Shown piece after piece: positions 1-8,650 of a stretch of DNA of 37,915 nucleotides (the stretch's first letter is position 1; each line of letters starts with the position of its first letter). Where the stretch lies: NCBI GenBank assembly GCA_029882995.1, contig JAOUJV010000012.1:1-37915 (forward strand). Direction: 5' to 3'. The notes under the pieces are model-generated. The model was not told the origin of the DNA and searched no databases. It saw only the letters and a program-made list of their open reading frames with translations. Both the position numbers and the translations under genes were made by a program. Source of the DNA: Gammaproteobacteria bacterium (lineage in GTDB: Bacteria > Pseudomonadota > Gammaproteobacteria > DAOVJZ01).

Positions 1-369
1 AGTTATGAACAGCGTCTTACGTTAGTACTACTCGATCCTGCTTTAACTGTGTCACAACTTCGCATGTTGATGACCATTAATGGTCACACGGATGTGACGT
101 CATCTTATCTAAGCGAACAACTGAAAATCACCAAAGCTTCTGTTACCGGCCAGCTCAAGGAACTGGAACGCGCAAAGGTAGTTCGTTTTACACCAAACCC
201 TGATGACAAACGCTCTTCATTTGTTCATTTGACGGCCGTTGGTAAAAAAAGGCTGGATTTGGCACTGGTTGGCCTCAAGGAACTTGAAAAAAAGATAAGC
301 AAGGAATTGCCTGAGCATACAATCAATGCATTAAACAGGATGGTGATGGGTGAGTATAAGAAAAACTAA
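1..369 (+). CDS. MarR-family transcriptional regulator, 5' truncated by window edge
   Basis: The reading frame is open from base 1, so the true start lies upstream; the GTG at 49 is probably an internal Val codon. The visible part shows a winged helix-turn-helix: a helix pair around SEQLKITKASVTGQL (DNA recognition) followed by the wing NPDDKRS, then LTAVGKK, the usual MarR signature order. MarR proteins are dimeric DNA-binding repressors or activators that often respond to small phenolic or oxidative ligands; the ligand here cannot be read. It converges with the D-lactate dehydrogenase gene with 3 bases between stop codons, so it is not in that operon. Family call is firm; target genes are unknown because the upstream neighbourhood is outside the window. 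Confidence 0.85.
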   Translation, partial: SYEQRLTLVLLDPALTVSQLRMLMTINGHTDVTSSYLSEQLKITKASVTGQLKELERAKVVRFTPNPDDKRSSFVHLTAVGKKRLDLALVGLKELEKKISKELPEHTINALNRMVMGEYKKN

Positions 370-372
370 TAT

Positions 373-1386
373 TTATTTATTCACAACCATATCAGGTGTG
401 ACAAGATTTTCACATGGTTTTCCGTTTTCACAACTTGTCACATTTTGCAGTGTTGTGTCGGCAATCGCTCTGAGTGCATCTTCGGTAAAAAATCCCTGAT
501 GACCGGTGATTAACACATTGGGGAAAGTAAGCAACCGCTCAAAAACATCATCGGTAATCACCTTATCAGAGAGGTCTTCAAAAAACAGGTCTCCCTCCTG
601 TTCATAAACATCAAGACCAAGATAACCGACCTTACCTGACTTAAGCATTTCAATCACTGCACAGGTATCAATCACCGCACCACGGCTGGTATTAACAATC
701 ATGACACCGTCTTTCATCAATGATAGTGCCTCTGTATTAATCAAATGATGTGTATCATGTGTTAATGGGCAATGCAGGCTGATAATATCCGAATCTGAAT
801 ACAATGTTGTCAGATCGACATATTCAACTCCCATAGATTCACACTCAGGACAAGGCTTGGGATCATGTGCAATTACCTTCATACCCATCCCCTGCTTCAG
901 AATCCGGGCAACAATTTGCCCAATTCTCCCGGTACCGATAATGCCCGCTGTCTTGCCTGCCATATCGAAACCCAACAAACCCTGTAAGGAAAAATTACAG
1001 TTACGTACCCGGCTGTAGGAGCGATGTATTTTGCGATTCAGAGCCAGCATCAAGCCAACGGCATGTTCTGCCACGGCATTGGGAGAATAGGCAGGAACCC
1101 GTACCACACTCATTCCCAGCTCATACGCTGCCCTGACGTCAACATTGTTAAATCCGGCGCAACGCAATGCTATCAAACTGACACCGTTGTCTGCCAATGC
1201 AGTCAATACTTCCTGATCAAGCGTGTCATTAACAAACACACAAACACAGGGTGAGTCCTTGATAATATCGCGGGTCTCGAAATTCAGTTTTGATGAATAA
1301 AAAACAAGCTCATGGCCAAAATTCTGATTGGCACGCTCAAAGAATTCACGATCATAGGATTTAGTGCTGAAAAAACTGATTTTCAT
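373..1386 (-). CDS. ldhA: D-lactate dehydrogenase (NAD-dependent 2-hydroxyacid dehydrogenase)
   Basis: Cytoplasmic enzyme that reduces pyruvate to D-lactate with NADH in fermentative redox balance. The 337-residue product matches the E. coli LdhA pattern along its length: ALRCAGFNNVD, VVRVPAYSPNAVAEHA, the Rossmann motif GTGRIG at residues 151-156, and the catalytic triad Arg235 (NTSRGAV), Glu264 (YEQEGD) and His296 (TGHQGFF). Length is close to the usual ~330. It lies 47 bases downstream of the RimB-like gene on the same strand, so it may be read from the rimK operon or from its own promoter. Other 2-hydroxyacid dehydrogenases share the fold, but the near-continuous match to LdhA makes D-lactate the best substrate call. 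Confidence 0.92.
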   Translation of the reverse strand: MKISFFSTKSYDREFFERANQNFGHELVFYSSKLNFETRDIIKDSPCVCVFVNDTLDQEVLTALADNGVSLIALRCAGFNNVDVRAAYELGMSVVRVPAYSPNAVAEHAVGLMLALNRKIHRSYSRVRNCNFSLQGLLGFDMAGKTAGIIGTGRIGQIVARILKQGMGMKVIAHDPKPCPECESMGVEYVDLTTLYSDSDIISLHCPLTHDTHHLINTEALSLMKDGVMIVNTSRGAVIDTCAVIEMLKSGKVGYLGLDVYEQEGDLFFEDLSDKVITDDVFERLLTFPNVLITGHQGFFTEDALRAIADTTLQNVTSCENGKPCENLVTPDMVVNK

Positions 1387-1433
1387 ATTTTCATTATAGT
1401 CTTGAAAACGGAATCAAAACCATAATACGTATT

Positions 1434-1865
1434 TCATTCCGTATCAGTCAGAATAAAGGAACGGGATGGGTCAACCAGGAACTGGTCTCCCATTGCTTCA
1501 CGCCCCAATAGCATCAGATAACTCATGTCGGAACGGTCAGTCAGGGAAATTTCTATTGGCCAGATCATGTCTCCCAGTTTGATTTGGGTTTGTATTACAT
1601 ATCTCTCCTGAGATTCACCAAAGGATGACTTTATTCGTCGGATATCACTCAGTAAGGAACTGCATTGGACAACAGTATCGACATTATGTATGTCGGGGTG
1701 TAAATCAAATTTGACCCAGGGTTTGCCTGCCTTCTTGAACTGAACAATATTATCGACATGCAGCGAAGAGGTCTTCGCTCCTGTATCCACGCGCACCTGA
1801 AGATCGTGAATACTCAATTCAGGTAAATCACACATTTCCAGTTTTCCAATAATAACTTTGTTCAT
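1434..1865 (-). CDS. RimB-like ATP-dependent zinc protease family protein (retropepsin-like, DUF785)
   Basis: Small 143-residue protein of the family annotated 'ATP-dependent zinc protease' (PF05618), which has a retropepsin-like fold. The active-site segment D27-T-G-A-K-T-S-S-L-H36 is clear near the N terminus, and the later MLLGREAM matches the second conserved block. Members occur beside rimK; in Pseudomonas RimB acts on the glutamate tail that RimK adds to ribosomal protein S6. Here it is the third gene of rimK - hydrolase - protease, 39 bases after the hydrolase, so the same role as an eraser or trimmer is a fair inference. The catalytic mechanism (aspartic versus metal) is not decided by the sequence. 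Confidence 0.82.
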   Translation of the reverse strand: MNKVIIGKLEMCDLPELSIHDLQVRVDTGAKTSSLHVDNIVQFKKAGKPWVKFDLHPDIHNVDTVVQCSSLLSDIRRIKSSFGESQERYVIQTQIKLGDMIWPIEISLTDRSDMSYLMLLGREAMGDQFLVDPSRSFILTDTE

Positions 1866-1904
1866 TCAGATTATCCCTGCATCAATACAATAAACTCTTA
1901 TTGG

Positions 1905-2939
1905 TTAAATATTCCTGTTATTGAATTCATCACCATCAGGAAGTAATGAATCCTGCATAATTTCTATATGTTCTGCCACCTCATCATCCAAACCTTTGAA
2001 ATAGGCAATATGAAACATGGCATCACCTTCCTGCACAAGAGGAATATTCTGTTTACCTATAATAATACCGCCTCTGGATGCGCGAACAATATCGATAACT
2101 TTTCCGAATGGTGTTCCAATCTCGGCAAGTGCATCACCCTTGACTACCTGATCACCCAGATTTTTCAGATTACGTACAATACCACTTGAATTTGCTCGTA
2201 ACCATGAACTGTTATAGGCAATAAACGGATTAACAATTTTTTTACGACTTTTGCTTTTTGTCATCCCCAGATGTGCCATGATATTCATAATACCTTTTAC
2301 ACCGGCTCTGATTGAAAGCTCGTCAAACCGAAGCGCTTCACCTGCTTCATATAATAGTACTTTTGTACCTGACTCTACCGCAGACTGTCTCAAGGAACCA
2401 TCTTTCACATTGGCATTGATCAGCACCGGGACGTCAAATGCTTCAGCCAGCTCTCTTGTTTCCTTGTCATCAAGATTGGCTCTGACCTGAGGAATGTTTG
2501 ATCGATGCATTGCCCCAGTATGCAAATCAATACCATAGTCACATTGCCTGACAATTTCATTTAAAAACTTGTCAGCAACTCTCCCTGCCAGCGATCCCTT
2601 GGATGAACCCGGGAAACTTCTGTTTAAATCCCTTCTATCAGGCATGTAACGGTTCTGATTAAGCACACCATATACATTTACGATTGGAACAAGAATAAGG
2701 CTGCCGTTGATATTACGTAAACTTTTCCTGCCAATAAGACGACGTATAATTTCAATCCCGTTCAGTTCATCACCATGCACTGCAGCACTCACAAACAGGG
2801 TTGGTCCGGACTTGCGACCTCTGATCACATGCACAGGCATGGAGATATCTGTGTCGGTATACAGCTTGGCAACCGGCATTTCAATTTGTGTAACTGAGCC
2901 TTCAGGTATGTCATGACCGCCAATATTCAGCCTGTTCAT
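1905..2939 (-). CDS. Succinylglutamate desuccinylase/aspartoacylase-family zinc hydrolase
   Basis: A 344-residue M14-like zinc carboxypeptidase-fold amidohydrolase. The zinc ligands are visible as His55 and Glu58 in VHGDELNG and His140 in DLHTGAM; DRRDLNRSFPG (about 101-111) is the conserved substrate-binding block. The C-terminal ~90 residues (from about 245) look like a biotinyl/lipoyl-type beta barrel, as in the AspA/AstE relatives found near rimK. It starts 6 bases after rimK, so the two are translated together. It is not AstE of arginine catabolism, because no astABCD genes are nearby. The likely substrate is an N-acyl or glutamyl product linked to RimK chemistry, but this is inference. 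Confidence 0.85.
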   Translation of the reverse strand: MNRLNIGGHDIPEGSVTQIEMPVAKLYTDTDISMPVHVIRGRKSGPTLFVSAAVHGDELNGIEIIRRLIGRKSLRNINGSLILVPIVNVYGVLNQNRYMPDRRDLNRSFPGSSKGSLAGRVADKFLNEIVRQCDYGIDLHTGAMHRSNIPQVRANLDDKETRELAEAFDVPVLINANVKDGSLRQSAVESGTKVLLYEAGEALRFDELSIRAGVKGIMNIMAHLGMTKSKSRKKIVNPFIAYNSSWLRANSSGIVRNLKNLGDQVVKGDALAEIGTPFGKVIDIVRASRGGIIIGKQNIPLVQEGDAMFHIAYFKGLDDEVAEHIEIMQDSLLPDGDEFNNRNI

Positions 2940-2945
2940 TTATGA

Positions 2946-3851
2946 CTACCCTTTGCCTTTGGTTTTTGTTCTGTTTGGCTGTGCATTTTTCTCAATAAAA
3001 TCATAAATCATACCAGCAACATTTTTGCCTGTTGCCATCTCGATACCTTCCAGTCCGGGAGAAGAATTTACTTCCATTACCACGGGACCATGATTTGATC
3101 TGAGAATATCAACACCACATACATTCAGCCCCATTACCTTGGCGGCATTCGCTGCCGTTACCCTCTCTTCTTTTGTCAGCTTTATCACTTCGGCTGTTCC
3201 ACCACGATGCAGGTTTGAACGAAACTCGCCTTCCGCACCCTGGCGTTTCATTGCAGCGACAACTTTACCGCCCACAATAAAACACCGAATATCGGCACCG
3301 CCTGCTTCCTGAATAAATTCCTGCACAAGAATATTGGCCTTAAGCCCCATGAAGGCCTCAATAATGCTTTCGGCCGCTTTTGCTGTGTCTGCCAGCACCA
3401 CACCGATACCCTGCGTACCTTCCAGAAGCTTGATAACAACAGGGGCACCACCCACATTTTTAATCAAATCCCGAATATTATCCGGCTTGTTGGCAAATCC
3501 GGTTCTTGGAAGTCCGATCCCTTTGCGTGACAACAATTGCAGAGAGCGTAGTTTGTCTCTGGAGCGACTAATAGCAACAGACTCATTCACACAGAATGTG
3601 CCCATCATTTCAAACTGGCGTACAACCGCTGTTCCGTAGAATGTAATCGAGGCACCGATCCGCGGTATAACCGCATCATATTGTGGTAATTCTGCACCAT
3701 CATATCGAACCGCAGGTCTGCTTTTCGTGATATCCATATAGCAGTGCAAGGTATCAATGACATCAACCTCATGACCAAGTAACTCACCCGCCTCTTTAAG
3801 TCGACGGGTAGAATACAACTCCGAATTACGCGATAGAATAGCAATTTTCAT
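2946..3851 (-). CDS. rimK: RimK, ribosomal protein S6--L-glutamate ligase (ATP-grasp)
   Basis: ATP-grasp ligase that adds glutamate residues to the C terminus of ribosomal protein S6. The 301-residue product has the expected length (about 300 in E. coli). The N-terminal PreATP-grasp part begins MKIAILSRN; the ATP-binding and catalytic part includes [49 protein letters not shown] and the metal-binding [12 protein letters not shown] near the C terminus. The start has a good AAAGGA ribosome site. It heads a three-gene set with a zinc hydrolase and a RimB-like protease. A related ATP-grasp could make a different glutamyl product, but the match to RimK is close. Confidence 0.92.
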   Translation of the reverse strand: MKIAILSRNSELYSTRRLKEAGELLGHEVDVIDTLHCYMDITKSRPAVRYDGAELPQYDAVIPRIGASITFYGTAVVRQFEMMGTFCVNESVAISRSRDKLRSLQLLSRKGIGLPRTGFANKPDNIRDLIKNVGGAPVVIKLLEGTQGIGVVLADTAKAAESIIEAFMGLKANILVQEFIQEAGGADIRCFIVGGKVVAAMKRQGAEGEFRSNLHRGGTAEVIKLTKEERVTAANAAKVMGLNVCGVDILRSNHGPVVMEVNSSPGLEGIEMATGKNVAGMIYDFIEKNAQPNRTKTKGKG

Positions 3852-3958
3852 TCTGTTTCCTTTGGGTCAGGGCTGGGAAATAATATTAGCCGCCCACCTA
3901 ATGTAGCTATATTAAACGATAAGAACGATTAAAAGTAATATCTTGTACAAGACCAGAA

Positions 3959-3980
3959 TAGAGAAAACAGGCTTTCTCTA
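3959..3980. other. Weak A/T-rich hairpin between hda and rimK
   Basis: An 8-bp inverted repeat (TAGAGAAA and its complement, 6-base loop) lies in the 163-base gap after hda and before rimK on the minus strand. There is no U-run directly after it on the minus strand, so it is not a convincing intrinsic terminator. The rest of the gap is A/T-rich and probably carries the rimK promoter, but no clear -35/-10 pair can be picked. Confidence 0.25.
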
Positions 3981-4014
3981 AGAAAATCATATAAAGGGTT
4001 AGGCTTTTTTAAAG

Positions 4015-4701
4015 TCAGTCTCGGAGCCCGGCCACTTCCTTTACAAACGGGATGGTAAGTTTGCGCTGAGCAGCCAGTGAAGCCTCATCAAGCTGGTCAA
4101 GCAAATCAAAGAGCGAGGATAAATCCCGGGTATTGCGACTCAGTAAATATTTTCCGACATTATCCGGTAACTCAAATCCACGTTTAACTGCGCGCAACTG
4201 TAATGCACTGAGTTTTCCTTCATCATTAAGTAACTGCAGATGCAGTGTGAGCCCCCAGTTTAAACGTGAAACCAGATCCGGTAACTTAATACCCAAATCA
4301 GCCGGTTTAACATTGTCTGTGATAATCAAACGATTGCCAGAATCACGCACACGATTGAATAAATTAAAAACGGCTGTTTCCCATTCAGGATCACCGGCAA
4401 TCTGTTCCATATCATCAATGCAAACAATGGCCATGCTCTCAAGTCCTTCCAGCATGTCGGGGACAAGTGATTCTTTTTCAGATAAAGGTAAATAAACAGC
4501 GTTTTTTTCCAGTTTACATACTGCCTGTAATAAATGGCTTTTACCGGTTCCCTGTGTTCCCCATAAATAAATAAACTGCTCGCCTCTCCCCTCGGCACAT
4601 TGCTTCAGTGCAAACACAGCCTCACCATTAGCACCTGAAAAATAATTTTCAAATGCCGCATTATCGCGCAAGGTGATCCCAAGAGGTAACTGATGAGCCA
4701 T
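4015..4701 (-). CDS. hda: Hda, DnaA regulatory inactivator
   Basis: DnaA-like AAA+ protein that, with the DNA-loaded beta clamp, stimulates hydrolysis of DnaA-bound ATP and so limits re-initiation. The 228-residue product begins with a clamp-binding segment (HQLPLGI). Walker A is WGTQGTGKSHLL (residues 47-58), Walker B VCIDDME with Asp96-Asp97, followed by a sensor-type ITDN and a C-terminal lid helix region with LSRNTRDLSSLFDLLDQLD. It lacks the DnaA DNA-binding domain IV, which separates it from DnaA. It is the last gene of the operon DUF2066 - pgsA - perM-like - hda, 9 bases after the permease, a common gammaproteobacterial arrangement. Confidence 0.93.
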   Translation of the reverse strand: MAHQLPLGITLRDNAAFENYFSGANGEAVFALKQCAEGRGEQFIYLWGTQGTGKSHLLQAVCKLEKNAVYLPLSEKESLVPDMLEGLESMAIVCIDDMEQIAGDPEWETAVFNLFNRVRDSGNRLIITDNVKPADLGIKLPDLVSRLNWGLTLHLQLLNDEGKLSALQLRAVKRGFELPDNVGKYLLSRNTRDLSSLFDLLDQLDEASLAAQRKLTIPFVKEVAGLRD

Positions 4702-4710
4702 AACAGGAAA

Positions 4711-5760
4711 TTATTCGTAAAGCTCGCTGTTAACGTAGCTTTGATGTAAATGTCGTAGTAAAACCATAATCACTGCAGCAACCGGTAGTGCCAGTAACAC
4801 GCCAAGAAAACCGAATAACTGTCCACCGGCCAGTACTGCAAAAATCACAGCCACAGGGTGCAAGCCGATTCGATCACCCACCAGCCATGGTGTCAGCAGG
4901 AAACCTTCAAGCAATTGTCCGATACCAAAAACAACCAGTACATAAACCAATGGCTCTACCGCCTGAAACTGGACCAGTGTTACCAGTCCGGCGACAACAA
5001 TTCCGACAATAAAACCAAGATAGGGAACAAAACTGACCAGGCCTGCCAGTAAACCGATCAATAACGCCATCTCAATACCAATGATGGATAAACCCGTGGC
5101 ATAAACCGTACCTAGCGCCAGCATAACCAGAAACTGCCCTCTGAAAAAGGCTCCCAGTACTTCATCACTTTCACATGCGATCTGTGTGAGCTTTTGTTCC
5201 TGCTTACGTGGAAACAGCCCCTTGATATTATCCATCAATTTATCCCAGTCCCTGAGCAAATAGAATGTAACCACCGGCACCAGTACCAGATTGGCAATCC
5301 AGCCGATTAATGCAAAACCGGAACGTGAAACAGAACCGATCATGGTGGCGGCAATACCTCCCGCCTGTTGCCAGTATTGTGCAAACATCTGCTTCAGATT
5401 GGATACATCAAGTTTAACATTTTCAATTCCGAACAAATTGAATAGATAAGGCATAGCAGTCAACTGTATCCAGTCGATATAGGAGGGTAAACGATTAAAC
5501 ATGGCTGCCAATTGTTTTTCCAGTACCGGAGCCAATACCAGCAACAGTCCGATACCCAAAATAAACAATCCCAGAAAGACAATAATGACCGCCAGTGTAC
5601 GCGGCAGTCGCCTTGCTTCAAGTCGATCAACAATTGGATCGCCAACATAGGCCAGCAGGATTGAGATCATAAAAGGTGTTAATACCGGTGCCAGCAAATA
5701 GACCAGCCAGCCACTGAAGGCAACTGCAATCAATACAATACCTTTCTGAATATCTGTCAT
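4711..5760 (-). CDS. AI-2E family transporter (PerM/YdgG type permease)
   Basis: Integral inner-membrane protein of 349 residues in the AI-2E transporter/PerM family. Hydrophobic segments include about 7-40 (two helices), 55-80, a run near 145-170, and a dense C-terminal set from 205 to 330. The conserved block GLVSFVPYLGFIVGIVVAGL and the later LLEGFLLTPWLVGDRIGLHPV are family hallmarks. Substrates of most members are not known; 'AI-2 exporter' is only a family name. It sits between pgsA (6 bases) and hda (9 bases) and is co-transcribed with them. Confidence 0.88.
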   Translation of the reverse strand: MTDIQKGIVLIAVAFSGWLVYLLAPVLTPFMISILLAYVGDPIVDRLEARRLPRTLAVIIVFLGLFILGIGLLLVLAPVLEKQLAAMFNRLPSYIDWIQLTAMPYLFNLFGIENVKLDVSNLKQMFAQYWQQAGGIAATMIGSVSRSGFALIGWIANLVLVPVVTFYLLRDWDKLMDNIKGLFPRKQEQKLTQIACESDEVLGAFFRGQFLVMLALGTVYATGLSIIGIEMALLIGLLAGLVSFVPYLGFIVGIVVAGLVTLVQFQAVEPLVYVLVVFGIGQLLEGFLLTPWLVGDRIGLHPVAVIFAVLAGGQLFGFLGVLLALPVAAVIMVLLRHLHQSYVNSELYE

Positions 5761-5766
5761 TCTGTA

Positions 5767-6321
5767 TTATCCCTTTCCTTTCGTTATCTGCATGGCGCGA
5801 GCACTCCAGCGCCAGACATAATCAAGTCCGCTTGCTATTGTTGTAGCAAGTGTAATATAAAAAAGTGTATCCAGCATGATCGGTGGCATATCCCACCATG
5901 AGCGATCAAGCATCACCGCAACCACCACCACTATTTGCATAAACGTATTTATCTTGCTGATGACACTGGGCAGTGCCTCCAGTACCTCAATACGAAAATG
6001 ATAAACAATGCCACCGGTAACGATAATTACATCACGAATAATGACAGCTGCCACCAGCCAAACCGGGATGACTTCCTGCCAACCAAGTACAACATAACAG
6101 GATATAAGCAGGATTTTATCTGCCAATGGATCAAGAATCCCGCCAAGTCGTGTAACCCAGCCAAAATGTTTCGCCAGAAACCCATCCAGCCCGTCTGAAA
6201 TACCTGCGATCACAAACAGGAACAGTGCCGTGTCATACATGCCCTTGATCAAGGTATAGACGATTGGAACAACAAGGATAATACGAGCAACACTGATTAT
6301 GTTAGGGATTTCCCTCAACAT
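5767..6321 (-). CDS. pgsA: CDP-diacylglycerol--glycerol-3-phosphate 3-phosphatidyltransferase family protein (PgsA-like)
   Basis: Membrane enzyme of the CDP-alcohol phosphatidyltransferase family, making phosphatidylglycerol phosphate from CDP-diacylglycerol and glycerol-3-phosphate. At 184 residues it matches PgsA length (~182). The signature D-x2-D-G-x2-A-R-x8-G-x3-D-x3-D is present from Asp43 to Asp68, with Lys51 in the usual Arg position, a mild variation. The N terminus REIPNIISVARI is typical, and several membrane helices follow. It sits 12 bases after the DUF2066 gene and 6 before the permease. A second family member with other alcohol specificity is possible, but the size and context fit PgsA. 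Confidence 0.85.
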   Translation of the reverse strand: MLREIPNIISVARIILVVPIVYTLIKGMYDTALFLFVIAGISDGLDGFLAKHFGWVTRLGGILDPLADKILLISCYVVLGWQEVIPVWLVAAVIIRDVIIVTGGIVYHFRIEVLEALPSVISKINTFMQIVVVVAVMLDRSWWDMPPIMLDTLFYITLATTIASGLDYVWRWSARAMQITKGKG

Positions 6322-6333
6322 TGAGTCAAACCC

Positions 6334-7497
6334 CTAATGTACAAACCTGTAAAAAAACCGGTTTGCGACAAGGTGCTGTTGTGAACCTTCTGATGCCTGT
6401 ATCTGGCCATCCGGATTAAGCGGGTTACTGGTGGGAACCGGTACCAGCACCTTGCCCAATTTAATTGACTGCAACAAATCTTCAGTACCGGTTTTCAGTT
6501 TTAACTGATAGGTAATATTGTCGGCCTCAACTTTAATCGCCTGCGCCTGTGTCACGGAGGGCAGTTTCTCCAGATACTTTTGTACACTTGCATAATGAGC
6601 AAGCCCGGTAACATCTGAAATTGTTAAAAGTACATTGCCGGCTTCCAGTTCACTAAACACATGTGAGAAACGTTGCGCCAACCAGTCCGATGCACCATTG
6701 ACGCCGATTGCGATCAGTTCCTTTTGTGTTGATGCAATATTGGACCAATGTACACCGGTAGATTTTTCATCACCATAAAATGTCCAGCGACCACGCCATC
6801 CGCCGGAACGGTCACGCAACAAACGACCAAGTAAAATGGCTTCCGGCTGATAACGTTCGGAGGCCAGTTTCACCGGATCATTAAAATTCCCCCAGATATC
6901 AGTTACCCGAATATTCTGTTGATCTTCCAGATCCATGAGTGGCAACACAACCGGAACACCCCGACGTTTGGATAATCTTTCCAGCTCCATTGGAATATCA
7001 CTGACTGATCCACTGTCGACAACAAAACGCATACCGGCATCTTCTACTGCCAACCAGACCAGCATGACTGGCCGCACACGACTCCAGACCGGTAAATCAT
7101 TCTGTTGCAGAATACGATTAACTTCTGCTTCATCAAACTGCACCCACAACATTTGGGTTGGCAATGGTTCTGCTGGCTGTCCTCCAGCCGCAGTCTGCGG
7201 TGCGGTCGGTTCCTGTGGTAGTTTGTCATAGCGGTATTGCACAACTAATGACACCACGTTTTCCAGTATGCCTGTTAACTCCAGTAAGGGGATCGCATTA
7301 CGATCACCGGATACTTTGATAATGACATCATCAAATGCGGCACGCACCGCCAGCTTTCGCTCTTCCTTGTCCTGTGTAAAAACCGGCACACTGGCCTCGT
7401 AGAGCCCATCGACCTCGGCCGCCGCCCAGACCGACCTGCCTGACAACAGGACAAAAAACAGGCTAAAAATAATCAATAATCGTTTCATAAACAGCAC
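6334..7497 (-). CDS. DUF2066 domain-containing exported protein
   Basis: Protein of about 387 residues matching the DUF2066 family, with no assigned function. It begins with a signal peptide (KRLLIIFSLFFVLLSGRSVWAA) and is expected in the periplasm or outer envelope. Start choice: a GTG at 7497 sits 9 bases after a strong GGAGGG ribosome site, while the ATG at 7488 is 18 bases away; both keep the signal peptide. Family features include the early AAFDDVIIKVSG block and a central segment on glycan- or lipid-free beta-rich sequence of unknown role. It heads the operon with pgsA, perM-like and hda and is divergent from purM, an arrangement common in gammaproteobacteria. Confidence 0.82.
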   Translation of the reverse strand: MLFMKRLLIIFSLFFVLLSGRSVWAAAEVDGLYEASVPVFTQDKEERKLAVRAAFDDVIIKVSGDRNAIPLLELTGILENVVSLVVQYRYDKLPQEPTAPQTAAGGQPAEPLPTQMLWVQFDEAEVNRILQQNDLPVWSRVRPVMLVWLAVEDAGMRFVVDSGSVSDIPMELERLSKRRGVPVVLPLMDLEDQQNIRVTDIWGNFNDPVKLASERYQPEAILLGRLLRDRSGGWRGRWTFYGDEKSTGVHWSNIASTQKELIAIGVNGASDWLAQRFSHVFSELEAGNVLLTISDVTGLAHYASVQKYLEKLPSVTQAQAIKVEADNITYQLKLKTGTEDLLQSIKLGKVLVPVPTSNPLNPDGQIQASEGSQQHLVANRFFYRFVH

Positions 7498-7527
7498 GCT
7501 ATTAAACCCTCCGGCACAAGTCAAGGT

Positions 7528-7556
7528 TTGCAGTTAAACTCGCTAACGGATACCAT
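7528..7556 (+). promoter_or_regulatory. Candidate purM promoter in the divergent DUF2066/purM gap
   Basis: TTGCAG (7528-7533) and TACCAT (7551-7556) are separated by 17 bases and precede the purM GTG by 36 bases. Match to sigma-70 consensus is modest (3/6 and 4/6), so this is a tentative call. No PurR-like palindrome was seen in the gap. Confidence 0.3.
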
Positions 7557-7591
7557 TACACCCTCATTTTCATGCCTATTTTGGAGTCCCT

Positions 7592-8644
7592 GTGGCACAA
7601 GACAGTTCCCCTTCTAATTCCCTGAGTTACCGCGATGCCGGTGTTGATATTGATGCCGGTAATGAGCTGGTAAACCAGATAAAACCGCTGGCCAAGGCCA
7701 CTATGCGGCCTGAAGTACTCGGCAATCTCGGAGGATTCGGTGCCCTGTTCGAAATCCCGCTCGATCGCTATAAAAAACCGGTATTGGTCTCAGGTACAGA
7801 CGGTGTCGGTACCAAGTTGAAATTGGCATTTGCAATGAACAAACACGACACCATTGGTATCGACCTGGTGGCCATGTGTGTCAATGACCTGATTGTGCAG
7901 GGCGCAGAACCCCTGTTTTTCCTTGATTATTACGCAACGGGCAAACTGAGCGTTGCCGATGCCACCGAAGTCATCAAAGGGATCAGTGAAGGCTGTTTGC
8001 AGGCCGGTGCCGCACTGACCGGTGGCGAAACGGCTGAAATGCCCGGCATGTATCATGAAGGTGATTATGATTTGGCCGGTTTCTGTGTCGGCATTGTCGA
8101 AAAAGACGATGTTATCGATGGCAGCAAGGTCAAGGCCGGTGATGTTCTGCTCGGATTAGCCTCTTCCGGACCACACTCCAATGGCTATTCCCTGATCCGC
8201 AAAATTCTTGAAGTCACTGGCGCTGATCTTGGCAGTGACTTCCATGGTAAAACGCTGGGTGAAACCTTGCTCACCCCGACCCGTATTTATGTGAAGTCTG
8301 TACTTGAATTAATGAAGTCAGTCACCATTCATGCCATTTCACATATTACCGGTGGCGGCCTGCTTGAAAATATTCCACGCGTAATGCCGCAAAACACACA
8401 GGCGGTTATTGATAGTAATGCATGGGAACGTTTACCTATCTTTGATTGGTTACAGAAAAATGTCAGTATCGAGACTAATGAAATGTACCGCACCTTTAAC
8501 TGTGGTATTGGTCTGGTTATCTGTGTTGCCGCTGAAGATGTGGATAAAACAATGAGTGTACTTAAGCAACAAGGCGAACAAGTCTGGCAAATCGGTATTA
8601 TTGAAAAATCCGATAATGCAACACCGGAAGTGATTATTAAATAA
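7592..8644 (+). CDS. purM: PurM, phosphoribosylformylglycinamidine cyclo-ligase (AIR synthetase)
   Basis: Cytoplasmic ATP-dependent enzyme of de novo purine synthesis; it closes the imidazole ring of FGAM to give AIR. The 350-residue product has the expected length and motifs: [17 protein letters not shown] at the N terminus, [48 protein letters not shown] and [13 protein letters not shown]. The start is GTG with a GGAG ribosome site 5 bases upstream. purN follows after 6 bases, the usual pairing for consecutive-pathway purine genes. Confidence 0.97.
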   Translation: MAQDSSPSNSLSYRDAGVDIDAGNELVNQIKPLAKATMRPEVLGNLGGFGALFEIPLDRYKKPVLVSGTDGVGTKLKLAFAMNKHDTIGIDLVAMCVNDLIVQGAEPLFFLDYYATGKLSVADATEVIKGISEGCLQAGAALTGGETAEMPGMYHEGDYDLAGFCVGIVEKDDVIDGSKVKAGDVLLGLASSGPHSNGYSLIRKILEVTGADLGSDFHGKTLGETLLTPTRIYVKSVLELMKSVTIHAISHITGGGLLENIPRVMPQNTQAVIDSNAWERLPIFDWLQKNVSIETNEMYRTFNCGIGLVICVAAEDVDKTMSVLKQQGEQVWQIGIIEKSDNATPEVIIK

Positions 8645-8650
8645 CACTTC

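Noticed and set aside
1024-1254. Plus-strand 76-codon frame inside ldhA
   Set aside because: Antisense shadow of a well-conserved dehydrogenase; no motif or ribosome site.
1391-1400. TATAAT on the minus strand just upstream of ldhA as its promoter
   Set aside because: The start of transcription would fall on the ATG itself, and the only -35-like element is 13 bases away, too close.
1905-2939. Hydrolase as AstE of the arginine succinyltransferase pathway
   Set aside because: No astABCD genes around it; it follows rimK by 6 bases and has a C-terminal lipoyl-type domain typical of the RimK-linked relatives.
3959-3980. Hairpin after hda as a rho-independent terminator
   Set aside because: The stem is short and A/T-rich and no U-run follows on the minus strand.
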